Shown here piece by piece: positions 54,456-63,723 of a DNA stretch of 64,000 nucleotides. The position numbers and the translations under genes are program-made. Where the stretch lies: contig JAHEGG010000003.1 in the NCBI GenBank assembly GCA_024639845.1, positions 1 to 64,000 of the forward strand, written 5' to 3'. Each line of letters begins with the position of its first letter. Positions within the stretch are counted from its first letter, which is position 1. Source of the DNA: Microbacteriaceae bacterium (GTDB lineage: Bacteria; Actinomycetota; Actinomycetes; Actinomycetales; Microbacteriaceae). The notes under the pieces were generated by a model. The model saw only the letters and a program-made list of their open reading frames with translations. It searched no databases and was not told the origin of the DNA.

Positions 54456-55790
54456 ATGAGCGAGCAAACAGTCGCGCTAGAGCGCAAAATCGTAACCGCC
54501 ATTCCTGGACCTAAGTCCCAAGAACTCCATGCCAAGCGCCTCAAAGAGGTTTCACACGGTGTTGGAGCCGCCCTCCCGGTGTACATCGATCGAGCACACG
54601 GAGCAACTCTGATTGATGTCGATGGCAACCAATTCACAGACCTCGGTTCGGGCATCGGTGTTGTCACCATCGGCCACACCAACGATGAGGTGGTTCGAGC
54701 CGTTCAAGAGCAGGTTGCGAAGCTAACCCACACTCTCTTCACCGTCACACCATATGTTCCCTACGTTGAACTGTGTGAGCTTCTAAACAAATACACCCCC
54801 GGAGATTTTGAGAAGCGTTCAGCCCTGTTCAACTCGGGTGCCGAGGCGGTAGAAAACGCCGTCAAGTTCGCGCGCAAGTTCACCGGTCGTGGTGAAATCG
54901 CTGTGTTCGACCACGCGTACCACGGCCGCACCAACCTGACCATGGCCATGAACTTCAAGGCGATGCCATACAACTCCGGTTTCGGACCATTCGCCCCCGG
55001 AGTTCACCACGTGCCAATGTCATACCCGTTCCGCGACCCATCCGGCATGACCGGTGAGCAGGCTGCAGCACGCGCCATCACCTACATGGAGAAGCGCGTC
55101 GGAGCCAGCAACCTTGCCGCCGTCGTCATCGAACCGATCCAGGGTGAAGGTGGCTTCATCGCCCCGGCTCCAGGCTTCCTTCGAACGCTAGCCGCCTGGG
55201 CAAAGGCCAACGGAATCGTGATGGTTGCCGATGAAGTGCAATCCGGTATCGCAAGAACTGGCCAGTGGTTCGCATCCCAGTTTGAAGCGGGCTTTGAACC
55301 TGACCTGATCACCATCGCAAAGGGCGTTGCCGGCGGTATGCCGATCAGCGCCGTTACCGGCCGTGCAGAAATCATGGATGCGTCGCACCCAGGCGGCATC
55401 GGTGGAACATATGGAGGAAACCCGGTTGCTGCCGCGGCAGCGGTTGCGGTGCTAAAGCAGATCGAAGCCGGCGGAGTTCTCGAGCAGGCCTTCCGTATTC
55501 AGAACATCCTGATTCCGCGACTCGAGGCAATGAAAGCCAAGCACCCGGTGATCGGAGATGTTCGAGGCCGTGGCGCGATGATTGCCATCGAATTCGTTGA
55601 GCCAGGCACTCACAACCCGAACTCGGCAGCCGTCGACTCGGTCGTGAAGTTCTGTCACCAGAACGGCGTGCTCGTGTTGAACGCTGGAACCTACGGCAAC
55701 GTCATCCGCTTCCTGCCACCTCTGCCGATCAGCGACGCGCAGCTGAACGATGCACTGGATGTTCTAGAAGCAGGACTGGCAGCGCTCTAG
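54456..55790 (+). CDS. gabT: 4-aminobutyrate aminotransferase
   Basis: Class-III PLP aminotransferase; NSGAEAVENAVKFAR; TIAKGVAGGMPISAV. Confidence 0.9.
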   Translation: MSEQTVALERKIVTAIPGPKSQELHAKRLKEVSHGVGAALPVYIDRAHGATLIDVDGNQFTDLGSGIGVVTIGHTNDEVVRAVQEQVAKLTHTLFTVTPYVPYVELCELLNKYTPGDFEKRSALFNSGAEAVENAVKFARKFTGRGEIAVFDHAYHGRTNLTMAMNFKAMPYNSGFGPFAPGVHHVPMSYPFRDPSGMTGEQAAARAITYMEKRVGASNLAAVVIEPIQGEGGFIAPAPGFLRTLAAWAKANGIVMVADEVQSGIARTGQWFASQFEAGFEPDLITIAKGVAGGMPISAVTGRAEIMDASHPGGIGGTYGGNPVAAAAAVAVLKQIEAGGVLEQAFRIQNILIPRLEAMKAKHPVIGDVRGRGAMIAIEFVEPGTHNPNSAAVDSVVKFCHQNGVLVLNAGTYGNVIRFLPPLPISDAQLNDALDVLEAGLAAL

Positions 55791-55854
55791 TCGCGACCGC
55801 TCAAGTCACAACCCGCAACTCGAAAAACAAAACACAGAATCAAAGGTGATTCCC

Positions 55855-57210
55855 TTGGCTTACCAAGACCGCGAAAAACTAGCCAGACTGTTTGCGAACG
55901 AGGTCGAGCTCTTTCAGCGAACTCACCTTGCTTCACGCCTGAAGCACGACAAAGCCCTGGGTCCGATGATGTCGGGCGTGCCGATGTCTTGGATGGCCAA
56001 GTGGCCGGGTGGCTATCCGGTCTATGTCGAGTCGGCCAAGGGTTCGCACTTCAGCGATGTTGACGGAATCGACTACGTCGACTTTTGCCTTGGCGACACT
56101 GGGGCTATGGTCGGACACTCCCCCGAAGCATCCGTGGCAGCCATCAAACGTCAACTTGACCGCGGAATCACGTTCATGCTTCCAACCGAGGCTGCGACTA
56201 TCGCCGCTCAGACCCTGGCCGACCGCTTCGGGGTGCCAAAATGGCAGTTCACCCTGACCGCCACCGACGCTAATCGTCACATTCTTCGCTATGCCCGCCA
56301 CGTCACCGGCCGGTCGAAAATCGTGGTGCACGACTACTGCTATCACGGCACGGTCGATGAAACATTCGCAAACCTAGATGACGCCGGAACCACGGTGTCA
56401 CGCCAGAACAACATCGGTCCGCAGATTGATCCGGCCCACACCACGATTGTGGTTCCTTTCAATGACTTGGATGCGGCCGAGCGGGCCTTTGCCACTGGCG
56501 ACGTCGCCGCCATGCTCATCGAACCAGCAATGACCAACATCGGCATTGTGCTGCCGGAATCAGGCTATCTCGAGGGTCTGCGCGAACTCACGCGCAAGTA
56601 TGGCGTGATCCTGATTCACGATGAAACACACACGCTTTCTGAAGGTCCCGGCGGAATGACTGCTCGCCGTCACCTGCACCCCGATGCCGTCGTGCTAGGC
56701 AAGACGATCGGTGCGGGCATCCCTGCCGGCGCTTTTGGAATGTCGGCCGAGTTGACCGAACGAGTGGTTAGCAGCCTGCACCTTGAGCACATCGACGTGG
56801 GTGGCGTTGGCGGTACCCTCGCTGGAAACGCGCTTTCGATGGCTGCCGTTGCAGCCACTCTTACCCAGGTCTTAACCCCCGAGGCGTTCGAGTCGATGGA
56901 AGCGCTATGCGATGTTTGGACCGCGGATGTACAAGCCATCATCGACGAATACGGGGCGCCGTGGCAGGTGTCACAACTGGGCTGCCGTGCCGAGTATTCA
57001 TTCCGCGCAACTGCGCCAGTGACTGGTCGCGAAGCTGCCGACGCCGACGACTTTGAACTTCAGCAGTATCTACATTTGCACGCGCTCAACCGTGGAATCC
57101 TGATGACGCCGTTTCACAACATGGCGTTGATGTCACCGGCACACACTCTCGAAGACGTCAAGCGTCACACCGAGCATTTTAGGGATGCCGTAAAAGCCCT
57201 TTTTGCCTAA
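55855..57210 (+). CDS. Class-III PLP-dependent aminotransferase, candidate putrescine/diamine transaminase (TTG start; ORF track start 55846)
   Basis: HDETHTLSEGPGG, VVLGKTIGAGIPAGAFG PLP-lysine; SD AAAGGTGA better placed for TTG at 55855. Confidence 0.85.
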   Translation: MAYQDREKLARLFANEVELFQRTHLASRLKHDKALGPMMSGVPMSWMAKWPGGYPVYVESAKGSHFSDVDGIDYVDFCLGDTGAMVGHSPEASVAAIKRQLDRGITFMLPTEAATIAAQTLADRFGVPKWQFTLTATDANRHILRYARHVTGRSKIVVHDYCYHGTVDETFANLDDAGTTVSRQNNIGPQIDPAHTTIVVPFNDLDAAERAFATGDVAAMLIEPAMTNIGIVLPESGYLEGLRELTRKYGVILIHDETHTLSEGPGGMTARRHLHPDAVVLGKTIGAGIPAGAFGMSAELTERVVSSLHLEHIDVGGVGGTLAGNALSMAAVAATLTQVLTPEAFESMEALCDVWTADVQAIIDEYGAPWQVSQLGCRAEYSFRATAPVTGREAADADDFELQQYLHLHALNRGILMTPFHNMALMSPAHTLEDVKRHTEHFRDAVKALFA

Positions 57211-57245
57211 ACCGAGCGGTTTCTCCGCCGAGCGCTTTTCAGAAA

Positions 57246-58046
57246 CTACTTGCCGGCCTTGAGGCGGCGTTCCTTGATGGTGGAGCTGACCTGAACTGCA
57301 ACAACGATCAAGATAGCGACCAAGAACACTGCCGAACCAACCACGTTTGCCGCAGCTGGAATACCCTTCGAAGCCGCGGTATAGACGAACTTTGGAAAAG
57401 TCGACAGTGGTCCGGCGTTGAAGTTCGTGATGATGAAGTCGTCAAACGAAAGCGCGAATGAGAGCAGAGCCGCCGCCAGGATGCCCGGCATCAGCAAAGG
57501 AAAAGTAATCTTCCAGAAAACTTTCGAAGGGGTGGCATACAGATCTGAACCTGCCTCTTCGAGGGCGGGGTCGAGGCTCGAAACGCGAGCCTTCACGGTG
57601 ACCACAACGAACGAGAGGCAGAACATTACGTGCGCGATGATGACGGTGACCAAGCCCTTCTCCGCACCCATGTTGAAGAACTGGGATGCGAGACCCGCTC
57701 CCAGCACAATCTCGGGGGTAGCCATCGGCAAGAAGAGCAGCAGGCTTACACTCGAGCGGAACTTGAAGTCGTAGCGAACTAAGGCAATCGCGATGGCGGT
57801 GCCGAGCGCCGTGGCAATGATGGTCGAAACGACACCGATGAGAATCGAATTGCCAAAAGCCTCGCAGACGCCCTGTTCATTGCATACCCCGAGCCAGTTT
57901 TTGAATGAAAAACCTCGCCAAACGATGTTCGATTTAAAGGTGTCGTTGAACGAAAAGACAAAGGTGTAAGCGATCGGAATCAAGAGATAGACGAAAGCGA
58001 GCACCGCATAGATCGGTAGAGCCGCGCGACCGAGCGAGAACCTCAC
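57246..58046 (-). CDS. potC: Polyamine ABC transporter permease
   Basis: EAA-loop EEAGSDLYATPSKVFWKITFPLLMPGI; operon with potB/A/D. Confidence 0.85.
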   Translation of the reverse strand: MRFSLGRAALPIYAVLAFVYLLIPIAYTFVFSFNDTFKSNIVWRGFSFKNWLGVCNEQGVCEAFGNSILIGVVSTIIATALGTAIAIALVRYDFKFRSSVSLLLFLPMATPEIVLGAGLASQFFNMGAEKGLVTVIIAHVMFCLSFVVVTVKARVSSLDPALEEAGSDLYATPSKVFWKITFPLLMPGILAAALLSFALSFDDFIITNFNAGPLSTFPKFVYTAASKGIPAAANVVGSAVFLVAILIVVAVQVSSTIKERRLKAGK

Positions 58047-58960
58047 AGCAAGTCCTCCGTTCCGCTGCGACGAACATAGAACACAACGAGTGCCAAGATT
58101 GCCGCCATCAGAAGAACTGACAGCGCTGATGCGGCGGGGTAGTCGTTGATTCTTAGGAAGTTAGATTCGACGACGTTACCGATCATCTGCGTATCACTCG
58201 ACCCCAGAAAGTCTCGACTTGCGTTGATGTAGTCACCGGCGATCGGAATGAAAGTCATCAAAGTTCCAGAGATGATTCCCGGCATCGTAATCGGCAGGGT
58301 TACCTTGCGGAAAACCTTGGCAGGTGTCGCATACAGGTCTGAACCAGCTTCGAGAAGACGCAGGTCAAGACGCTCGAGCGAGGTGTAGAGAGGCAGGGTC
58401 ATAAACGGAATGAAGTTGTAGGTGAGGCCGAAGATCACCATGAAATCGGTACCCACCAGATACTGATCCGGCGCGAGAATGTGCCACTCCTGAAGTGTGG
58501 TCACGATCCAAGATTCATTCGAAAACAGCTGTTTCCAGGCGAATGTGCGAAGAAGGAACGAAATGAAGAATGGGGCTATGACCAGCGCTAGCGCAAGCTT
58601 TTGAATCAGCGGCCACTTGCGGGCACGGATGCCGATGAAGTAGGCCAGCGGATAAGAAATCAGCAGCGACAGTATGGTGGCCACCAGCGCATAGGTGAAC
58701 GATCTGATGATGTGCGGCCAGTAGGTCTCGATGACCGTCCAGTAGTTAGCAATCTCAAAGCCGTACTGGTAGCGGCCTATCTCTCCAGACGCATCTGGAA
58801 CCTCTAGCGATGTGACCACGAGCGACATCAACGGGGTGATGAAGAACAGCGCCAAATAGACCATGCCCGGCAGCAGCAGCGACATGGCAACTATTACCGA
58901 TTGCTTGCGCGGAGCTTTGTAGTCCGTCTTTGATCCACTGGAAAAAGCTGCGAATGCCAC
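58043..58960 (-). CDS. potB: Polyamine ABC transporter permease
   Basis: EAA-loop LEAGSDLYATPAKVFRKVTLPITMPGI. Confidence 0.85.
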   Translation of the reverse strand: MAFAAFSSGSKTDYKAPRKQSVIVAMSLLLPGMVYLALFFITPLMSLVVTSLEVPDASGEIGRYQYGFEIANYWTVIETYWPHIIRSFTYALVATILSLLISYPLAYFIGIRARKWPLIQKLALALVIAPFFISFLLRTFAWKQLFSNESWIVTTLQEWHILAPDQYLVGTDFMVIFGLTYNFIPFMTLPLYTSLERLDLRLLEAGSDLYATPAKVFRKVTLPITMPGIISGTLMTFIPIAGDYINASRDFLGSSDTQMIGNVVESNFLRINDYPAASALSVLLMAAILALVVFYVRRSGTEDLL

Positions 58961-58963
58961 CGC

Positions 58964-60082
58964 CTACTCCTCTACGGAGTCGGGGAGGTCGGCCAAACCG
59001 AAGGAGTGGGCCACCTGCCAAGTGACATAAACCTGATCGCCGAGTGCGACGGTGCTGTTGCCTTCATTTTGCTCGAAAACAGTGACTTGGCCGATGCCCG
59101 GAATCTCGACTAAGAACTGATTGCTGACACCGGTGAATCTAATGTCAAGTACCTCACCAGGGCCGATGAGGTTGTCGTTGGAACTGACAGCCGGTTTGGA
59201 TTGGTGCAGATCCGCCTTTTCAGGACGCACTCCAATTGCAATCTTGCCCTCGTGCTTTTCAGCGCGGTCTTTAGGAACCGAGATCTTGTTGCCAGCGACA
59301 TTGATACTAAGCGAGCTTGCTGAAGATTCGACGATGTCGCCAATGAACAAGTTCGATTGGCCCAGAAACTTAGCGACGAACACGGTGTGTGGTCGGTCAT
59401 AGAGGGCTTCTGGAGCACCCATCTGTTCGATGCGTCCCTTGTTCATCACGGCTACGGTGTCTGCCATGTCCATGGCTTCTTCTTGGTCGTGCGTGACGTG
59501 CAGGAAGGTCAGGCCGACCTCCATCTGAATCGCCTTGAGCTCGATCTGCATTTCGCGACGTAGTTTGAGGTCGAGAGCACCGAGCGGTTCATCAAGCAGC
59601 AACAGGGATGGGCGATTAACCAGCGCTCGCGCGAGTGCCACGCGTTGCTGCTGACCGCCAGAAAGTTGCTGAGGGCGACGCTGAGCTAAGTGTGCGAGCT
59701 GAACTAGCTCGAGCGCTTCGGTCGCTTTCTTCAACGGGTCTTCGACCTTGCGCTGCCGCAAGCCAAAGGCAACGTTTTCGAGAACGCTCATGTGAGGAAA
59801 AAGAGCGTATGACTGAAAAACAGTATTGACCGGACGCTCGTGTGGCTTGGTTGAGGTCACGTCTTTGCCGCCGATGAGCAACTTGCCCGCGGTTGGTGCC
59901 TCGAGCCCGGCAACAAGGCGGAGGGTTGTTGTCTTGCCACAGCCGGACGGGCCGAGAAGGGCGAAAAATTCTCCTGCTGGGATGTGCAAGTCGAGGTTTT
60001 CGATTGCCGTAAAGCCTGGAAACTCCTTGCGGATGCCTACCAACTCGAGGTCTGAGCCTCGAGCGACAAACTCTGTTGCCAC
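58964..60082 (-). CDS. potA: Polyamine ABC transporter ATP-binding protein
   Basis: GPSGCGKTTTLR, LSGGQQQRVALARAL, C-terminal TOBE domain. Confidence 0.88.
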   Translation of the reverse strand: MATEFVARGSDLELVGIRKEFPGFTAIENLDLHIPAGEFFALLGPSGCGKTTTLRLVAGLEAPTAGKLLIGGKDVTSTKPHERPVNTVFQSYALFPHMSVLENVAFGLRQRKVEDPLKKATEALELVQLAHLAQRRPQQLSGGQQQRVALARALVNRPSLLLLDEPLGALDLKLRREMQIELKAIQMEVGLTFLHVTHDQEEAMDMADTVAVMNKGRIEQMGAPEALYDRPHTVFVAKFLGQSNLFIGDIVESSASSLSINVAGNKISVPKDRAEKHEGKIAIGVRPEKADLHQSKPAVSSNDNLIGPGEVLDIRFTGVSNQFLVEIPGIGQVTVFEQNEGNSTVALGDQVYVTWQVAHSFGLADLPDSVEE

Positions 60083-61317
60083 TATGCGCCCAGAAGAATC
60101 TCTTGGAAGGCCTTAGAGAAGGCGAGCTCCTCCTTGCCGGTCAGCGAACGGAATCCGTGAGCGTTTTTGATGAATTCTTCGGATGGGAAAATCAACTGGT
60201 TTTCGGCGAGCGCTGGGTCAATCTTGATCGCTTCTTCCTTAGCGCCAACTACTGGAGTCACGTAGTTCACCCAAGCAGCCAGGATTGCTGCATTAGCTGG
60301 GTCGTAGTAAAAGTTGATCAACTCTTCGACATTGCGCTTGTGAGTTGCACCCATTGGAATGGTGAATAGGTCAGCAGAGATTGTCGTGCCCGACTCAGGA
60401 ATGAAGAAGCCATATTTTTCTTCACCAGCACTCAGGTTCAACTGAACGGTGTCGCCCGACCACGCGATTGCTGCGATGGTGTCTCCATTATTGAGGTCTT
60501 CTGAGTAGGAGTTTCCCTTGATGCGAGCGATTTGCCCATCGTCGACCTTGCCTTTGAAGAAGTCAATTGCGTTCATGAAAGCATCTTCGGTCAAGCTGTT
60601 TGCATCTGTGATATCAATGCCTTGAGCCAGAAGAATCAGTCCGATGGTGTCGCGCATCTCCGAGAGAACGCCGACTCGACCTTTCAGTGCTGGGTCCCAA
60701 AGGTCCTCAAGGCTGCCGGGAGCATCCTTGCCAGTCGCCTCTTTGTAGGCGACCTTGTTGTAAGTGATACCGGCCAAGATGCCTTGGTATGGAAGTGTGT
60801 AATCACGTTCTGGGTCAAACTGCGCACCCAAATAGGCGGGTGCAACGTTCTTCTTGTTCGGGATATTGGCGGCATCCATCTTTTGCACGTAGCCGTTGTT
60901 AACCCAGCGTGAGGCCATCCACTCGGTTGGGCAGGCCACGTCGGCACCGATGTCCTTGCCCTGCATCAGCTGGTCTTTGACCTTGCCGTAGTAGGTGTCG
61001 TTGTCGTCGATCTCGATTTTGTACTCGACCTTTATACCGGTTTCGTTGGTGAATTTTTCCAGGGATGGGTAACTTCCGTCATCGGCCTGGTCCATGTAGA
61101 GAGACCAGTTGTGCCAAACGAGAGACTTATCGGTATCTGAAATGTCTTTGGCCGGTGTCAACTTCGTGTTTGAACCACCTGGCGCACACGCTGCGAGCGC
61201 AATGGCAAGGGCTCCCGCGCCAGCACCTGCTAGTGCCGTTCTGCGGGTCATCTGATGGCGTCGAGCCTGCTTGATTAGCTCGATCATCATGGGGTCTTGT
61301 GGAAGGGGCTTGTTCAC
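60082..61317 (-). CDS. potD: Polyamine-binding lipoprotein, probably Tat-exported
   Basis: MTRRTALAGAGAGALAIALAAC twin-Arg lipoprotein signal; PotD/PotF-type fold motifs. Confidence 0.85.
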   Translation of the reverse strand: MNKPLPQDPMMIELIKQARRHQMTRRTALAGAGAGALAIALAACAPGGSNTKLTPAKDISDTDKSLVWHNWSLYMDQADDGSYPSLEKFTNETGIKVEYKIEIDDNDTYYGKVKDQLMQGKDIGADVACPTEWMASRWVNNGYVQKMDAANIPNKKNVAPAYLGAQFDPERDYTLPYQGILAGITYNKVAYKEATGKDAPGSLEDLWDPALKGRVGVLSEMRDTIGLILLAQGIDITDANSLTEDAFMNAIDFFKGKVDDGQIARIKGNSYSEDLNNGDTIAAIAWSGDTVQLNLSAGEEKYGFFIPESGTTISADLFTIPMGATHKRNVEELINFYYDPANAAILAAWVNYVTPVVGAKEEAIKIDPALAENQLIFPSEEFIKNAHGFRSLTGKEELAFSKAFQEILLGA

Positions 61318-61518
61318 GCCGTCTCCTTAGATAAGTGGGCTTTCACCCGACCAACACAGAAGGTACAAGAGGTACAGAAAAATACTGCCACATAAACTCT
61401 CGAGCGTTGACCACAAATGACTGACCGAAACACAAATTTAATACGGTTTTCGTTCGTGCCCGAATCACCCGCTAGGCTGATGTTGGATGAGGCGACGAGG
61501 CCCACCAAAGGAGAAATC

Positions 61519-62634
61519 ATGAAGGTCGGCGTACCTAGTGAGATCAAGAACAACGAATTCCGCGTGGCAATTACCCCCGCGGGAGTTCACGAATTAGTCA
61601 CCTCGGGACACGAAGTTTTCGTTCAGAGCGGGGCTGGTGTCGGCTCCTCGATTAGCGATGGAGAGTACCAATCCGCTGGTGCGACCATAGTTGAGACAGC
61701 CGCGGAGGCTTGGGGCAACGCCGAACTGGTTCTAAAAGTCAAAGAACCGATTCAGGTTGAATATGAGCACCTTCGTCCCGGGCTTGTTCTATTCACTTTC
61801 TTACACCTTGCGGCCGATTTGGATCTGACCAAAGCCCTAATGAAAAACGAGGTGACCTCAATCGCATATGAAACAGTTCAGTTGCCTTCAAGGCAGCTCC
61901 CCTTGCTTGCGCCGATGAGCGAGGTTGCAGGACGTCTATCGGTTTTGGTCGGAGCCCAAACTCTGATGCGCCAAAACGGTGGCAACGGCACTCTGTTGGG
62001 CGGCGTTCCTGGGACTAGACCCGCCAAGGTTGTCGTTCTCGGTGGCGGTGTCGCAGGCACCAACGCCGTTGCGATGGCAGTGGGGCTAGGCGCTGAGGTT
62101 TCGGTGCTCGACACGAACCTCAACCGCTTGCGCGAACTAGACCATCACTATGCGGGGCGGCTGAAGACCGTTGCGAGCAACTCATACGAGATCGATCGGG
62201 CTGTGACCGAAGCCGACCTCGTGATCGGATCGGTGCTCATCCCAGGTGCAAAGGCACCCAAGCTAGTCACCAACGAGCATGTCAAGCGCATGAAGCCAGG
62301 CGCTGTTCTGGTGGACATCGCGATTGACCAGGGCGGATGCTTCACAGACTCGCACCCAACCACTCACGCAGAGCCAACCTTCAAAGTTCACGACGCGATT
62401 TTCTACTGCGTTGCCAACATGCCAGGTGCTGTTCCTCACACTTCCACCTATGCCCTGACAAATGCGACCTTGCCCTATGCGAAAGCTCTGGCCAACAAGG
62501 GCTGGAAGGCTGCATGTCGCTCGGATGGCGCCCTGGCTCTAGGACTCAGCACTCATGACGGACTCTTGACTAATGAGGCGGTCGGCTCGGCCCACGGGTT
62601 GGATTCGGTTTCGATCGAATCTGCTCTCGAATAA
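61519..62634 (+). CDS. ald: Alanine dehydrogenase (start set to MKVGVPSEIKNNEF)
   Basis: VPSEIKNNEFRVAITPAGVHEL; VVLGGGVAGTNAVAMA; SD AAAGGAGAA before ATG 61519. Confidence 0.95.
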   Translation: MKVGVPSEIKNNEFRVAITPAGVHELVTSGHEVFVQSGAGVGSSISDGEYQSAGATIVETAAEAWGNAELVLKVKEPIQVEYEHLRPGLVLFTFLHLAADLDLTKALMKNEVTSIAYETVQLPSRQLPLLAPMSEVAGRLSVLVGAQTLMRQNGGNGTLLGGVPGTRPAKVVVLGGGVAGTNAVAMAVGLGAEVSVLDTNLNRLRELDHHYAGRLKTVASNSYEIDRAVTEADLVIGSVLIPGAKAPKLVTNEHVKRMKPGAVLVDIAIDQGGCFTDSHPTTHAEPTFKVHDAIFYCVANMPGAVPHTSTYALTNATLPYAKALANKGWKAACRSDGALALGLSTHDGLLTNEAVGSAHGLDSVSIESALE

Positions 62635-63659
62635 CGGCTGATTTCATCGGTCGCGAGCGCAAACTCGAAATCTAACTCGGGGTGACCCTGTCGAATTGCG
62701 CGCGCGGCCACCATCGATGAGTGACCATTTATAAGCGGGGATGCCCGTGCCCCGAGTTGCACGAGTTCGACCTGATCAATGCCGGCGATGGCAATTCTGA
62801 GGCGAAGATTTAGAAGCAGTTCACGTGGCACCCCGGCTAACCCTTGGTTTGCCACTACGAGAAACATGCCCAGCGATCGACCTCTCGCCCCGATGGAACT
62901 GAGTGTCTTCGCCGCTTGAGGGTTTCTGACTACCTCGCCAAGTTCATCGACAAAAACTAATAGTGGTAGCAAAAATCCAGCTATGTAGTCGGATACGTCG
63001 ATCGATGCAAGCGCCTGTTCGCGAGCGAGCAATTCTTGATCGATTTTCGACCACCAATCACCTGGGTCGAGGTCGGTCGCATGCAACCAGAGTCGTGCAT
63101 CCCGGCCCAATAATCGACCGAGCGACCCGCCCTTGTAATCAATCAACGCCAAAACGAGTTCTTGTTGCGAGTAGCGAGCGATGAGCGAGCGCAGCATGAG
63201 GAGCATGAGCTGGCTCTTGCCGCAGCCGGTTGGCCCGACGATAAAGATGTGCGGAGCATCCGAGATTTCGAAGTTGAACGGTTCGAGCTCTCGGATTCCC
63301 AAGAGAGCAGTCGTTCGTGAGCCGGGCGGTGGAATCGGGATGGTTGAAAATGCGCGACGAGCGGTTCTGAGGCTTGCTCGTTGTCGACGTAGTCGAGCAA
63401 CTTCTGAAATCGTTGCCCTGCGAACACGGGGCGAAAACCACCATCGCCAAAAGGTCACGACTTTCGAGTCAGCCAGCAACCGGTGCGTTTCGGGATGAAG
63501 TGAAATACTCGGTGCAACCGTCTGCCGACTCTTGGCTCGCGCCACCAGAAGCGCGATAGTTGCAGATGCAAAAGACATAAAAGCGAGTTGCCACATTCCG
63601 CTTGCGAAGCCCATGTAAATGCCCATTGCGAGCGACGGAAGCATCCAGATTGCAGACAT
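62553..63659 (-). CDS. Orphan FtsK/SpoIIIE-type membrane ATPase (start approximate; ORF track extends to 63953)
   Basis: Two N-terminal TM segments; Walker A VGPTGCGKSQLMLLML; Walker B LLPLLVFVDELGEV; RGRSLGMFLVVANQ. Confidence 0.82.
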   Translation of the reverse strand: MSAIWMLPSLAMGIYMGFASGMWQLAFMSFASATIALLVARAKSRQTVAPSISLHPETHRLLADSKVVTFWRWWFSPRVRRATISEVARLRRQRASLRTARRAFSTIPIPPPGSRTTALLGIRELEPFNFEISDAPHIFIVGPTGCGKSQLMLLMLRSLIARYSQQELVLALIDYKGGSLGRLLGRDARLWLHATDLDPGDWWSKIDQELLAREQALASIDVSDYIAGFLLPLLVFVDELGEVVRNPQAAKTLSSIGARGRSLGMFLVVANQGLAGVPRELLLNLRLRIAIAGIDQVELVQLGARASPLINGHSSMVAARAIRQGHPELDFEFALATDEISRYSRADSIETESNPWAEPTASLVKSPS

Positions 63660-63660
63660 G

Positions 63661-63702
63661 AAAAAAGTGTGTGGCCCGAACTTTCGCCCGAGCCACACAC
63701 TT
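63661..63702 (-). terminator. Intrinsic terminator: 11-bp arms AAGTGTGTGGC/GCCACACACTT plus T-tract (minus strand)
   Basis: Arms 63665-63675 and 63692-63702; six consecutive T on the minus strand at 63661-63666; 22 nt after the stop of the aldehyde dehydrogenase. Confidence 0.85.
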
Positions 63703-63723
63703 GAATTATTTGTGGATAACCGA

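Noticed and set aside
63711-63719. Perfect DnaA box TTATCCACA (minus strand)
   Set aside because: Single copy, no cluster, no origin-like context; a 9-mer on either strand is expected by chance about once per 130 kb.
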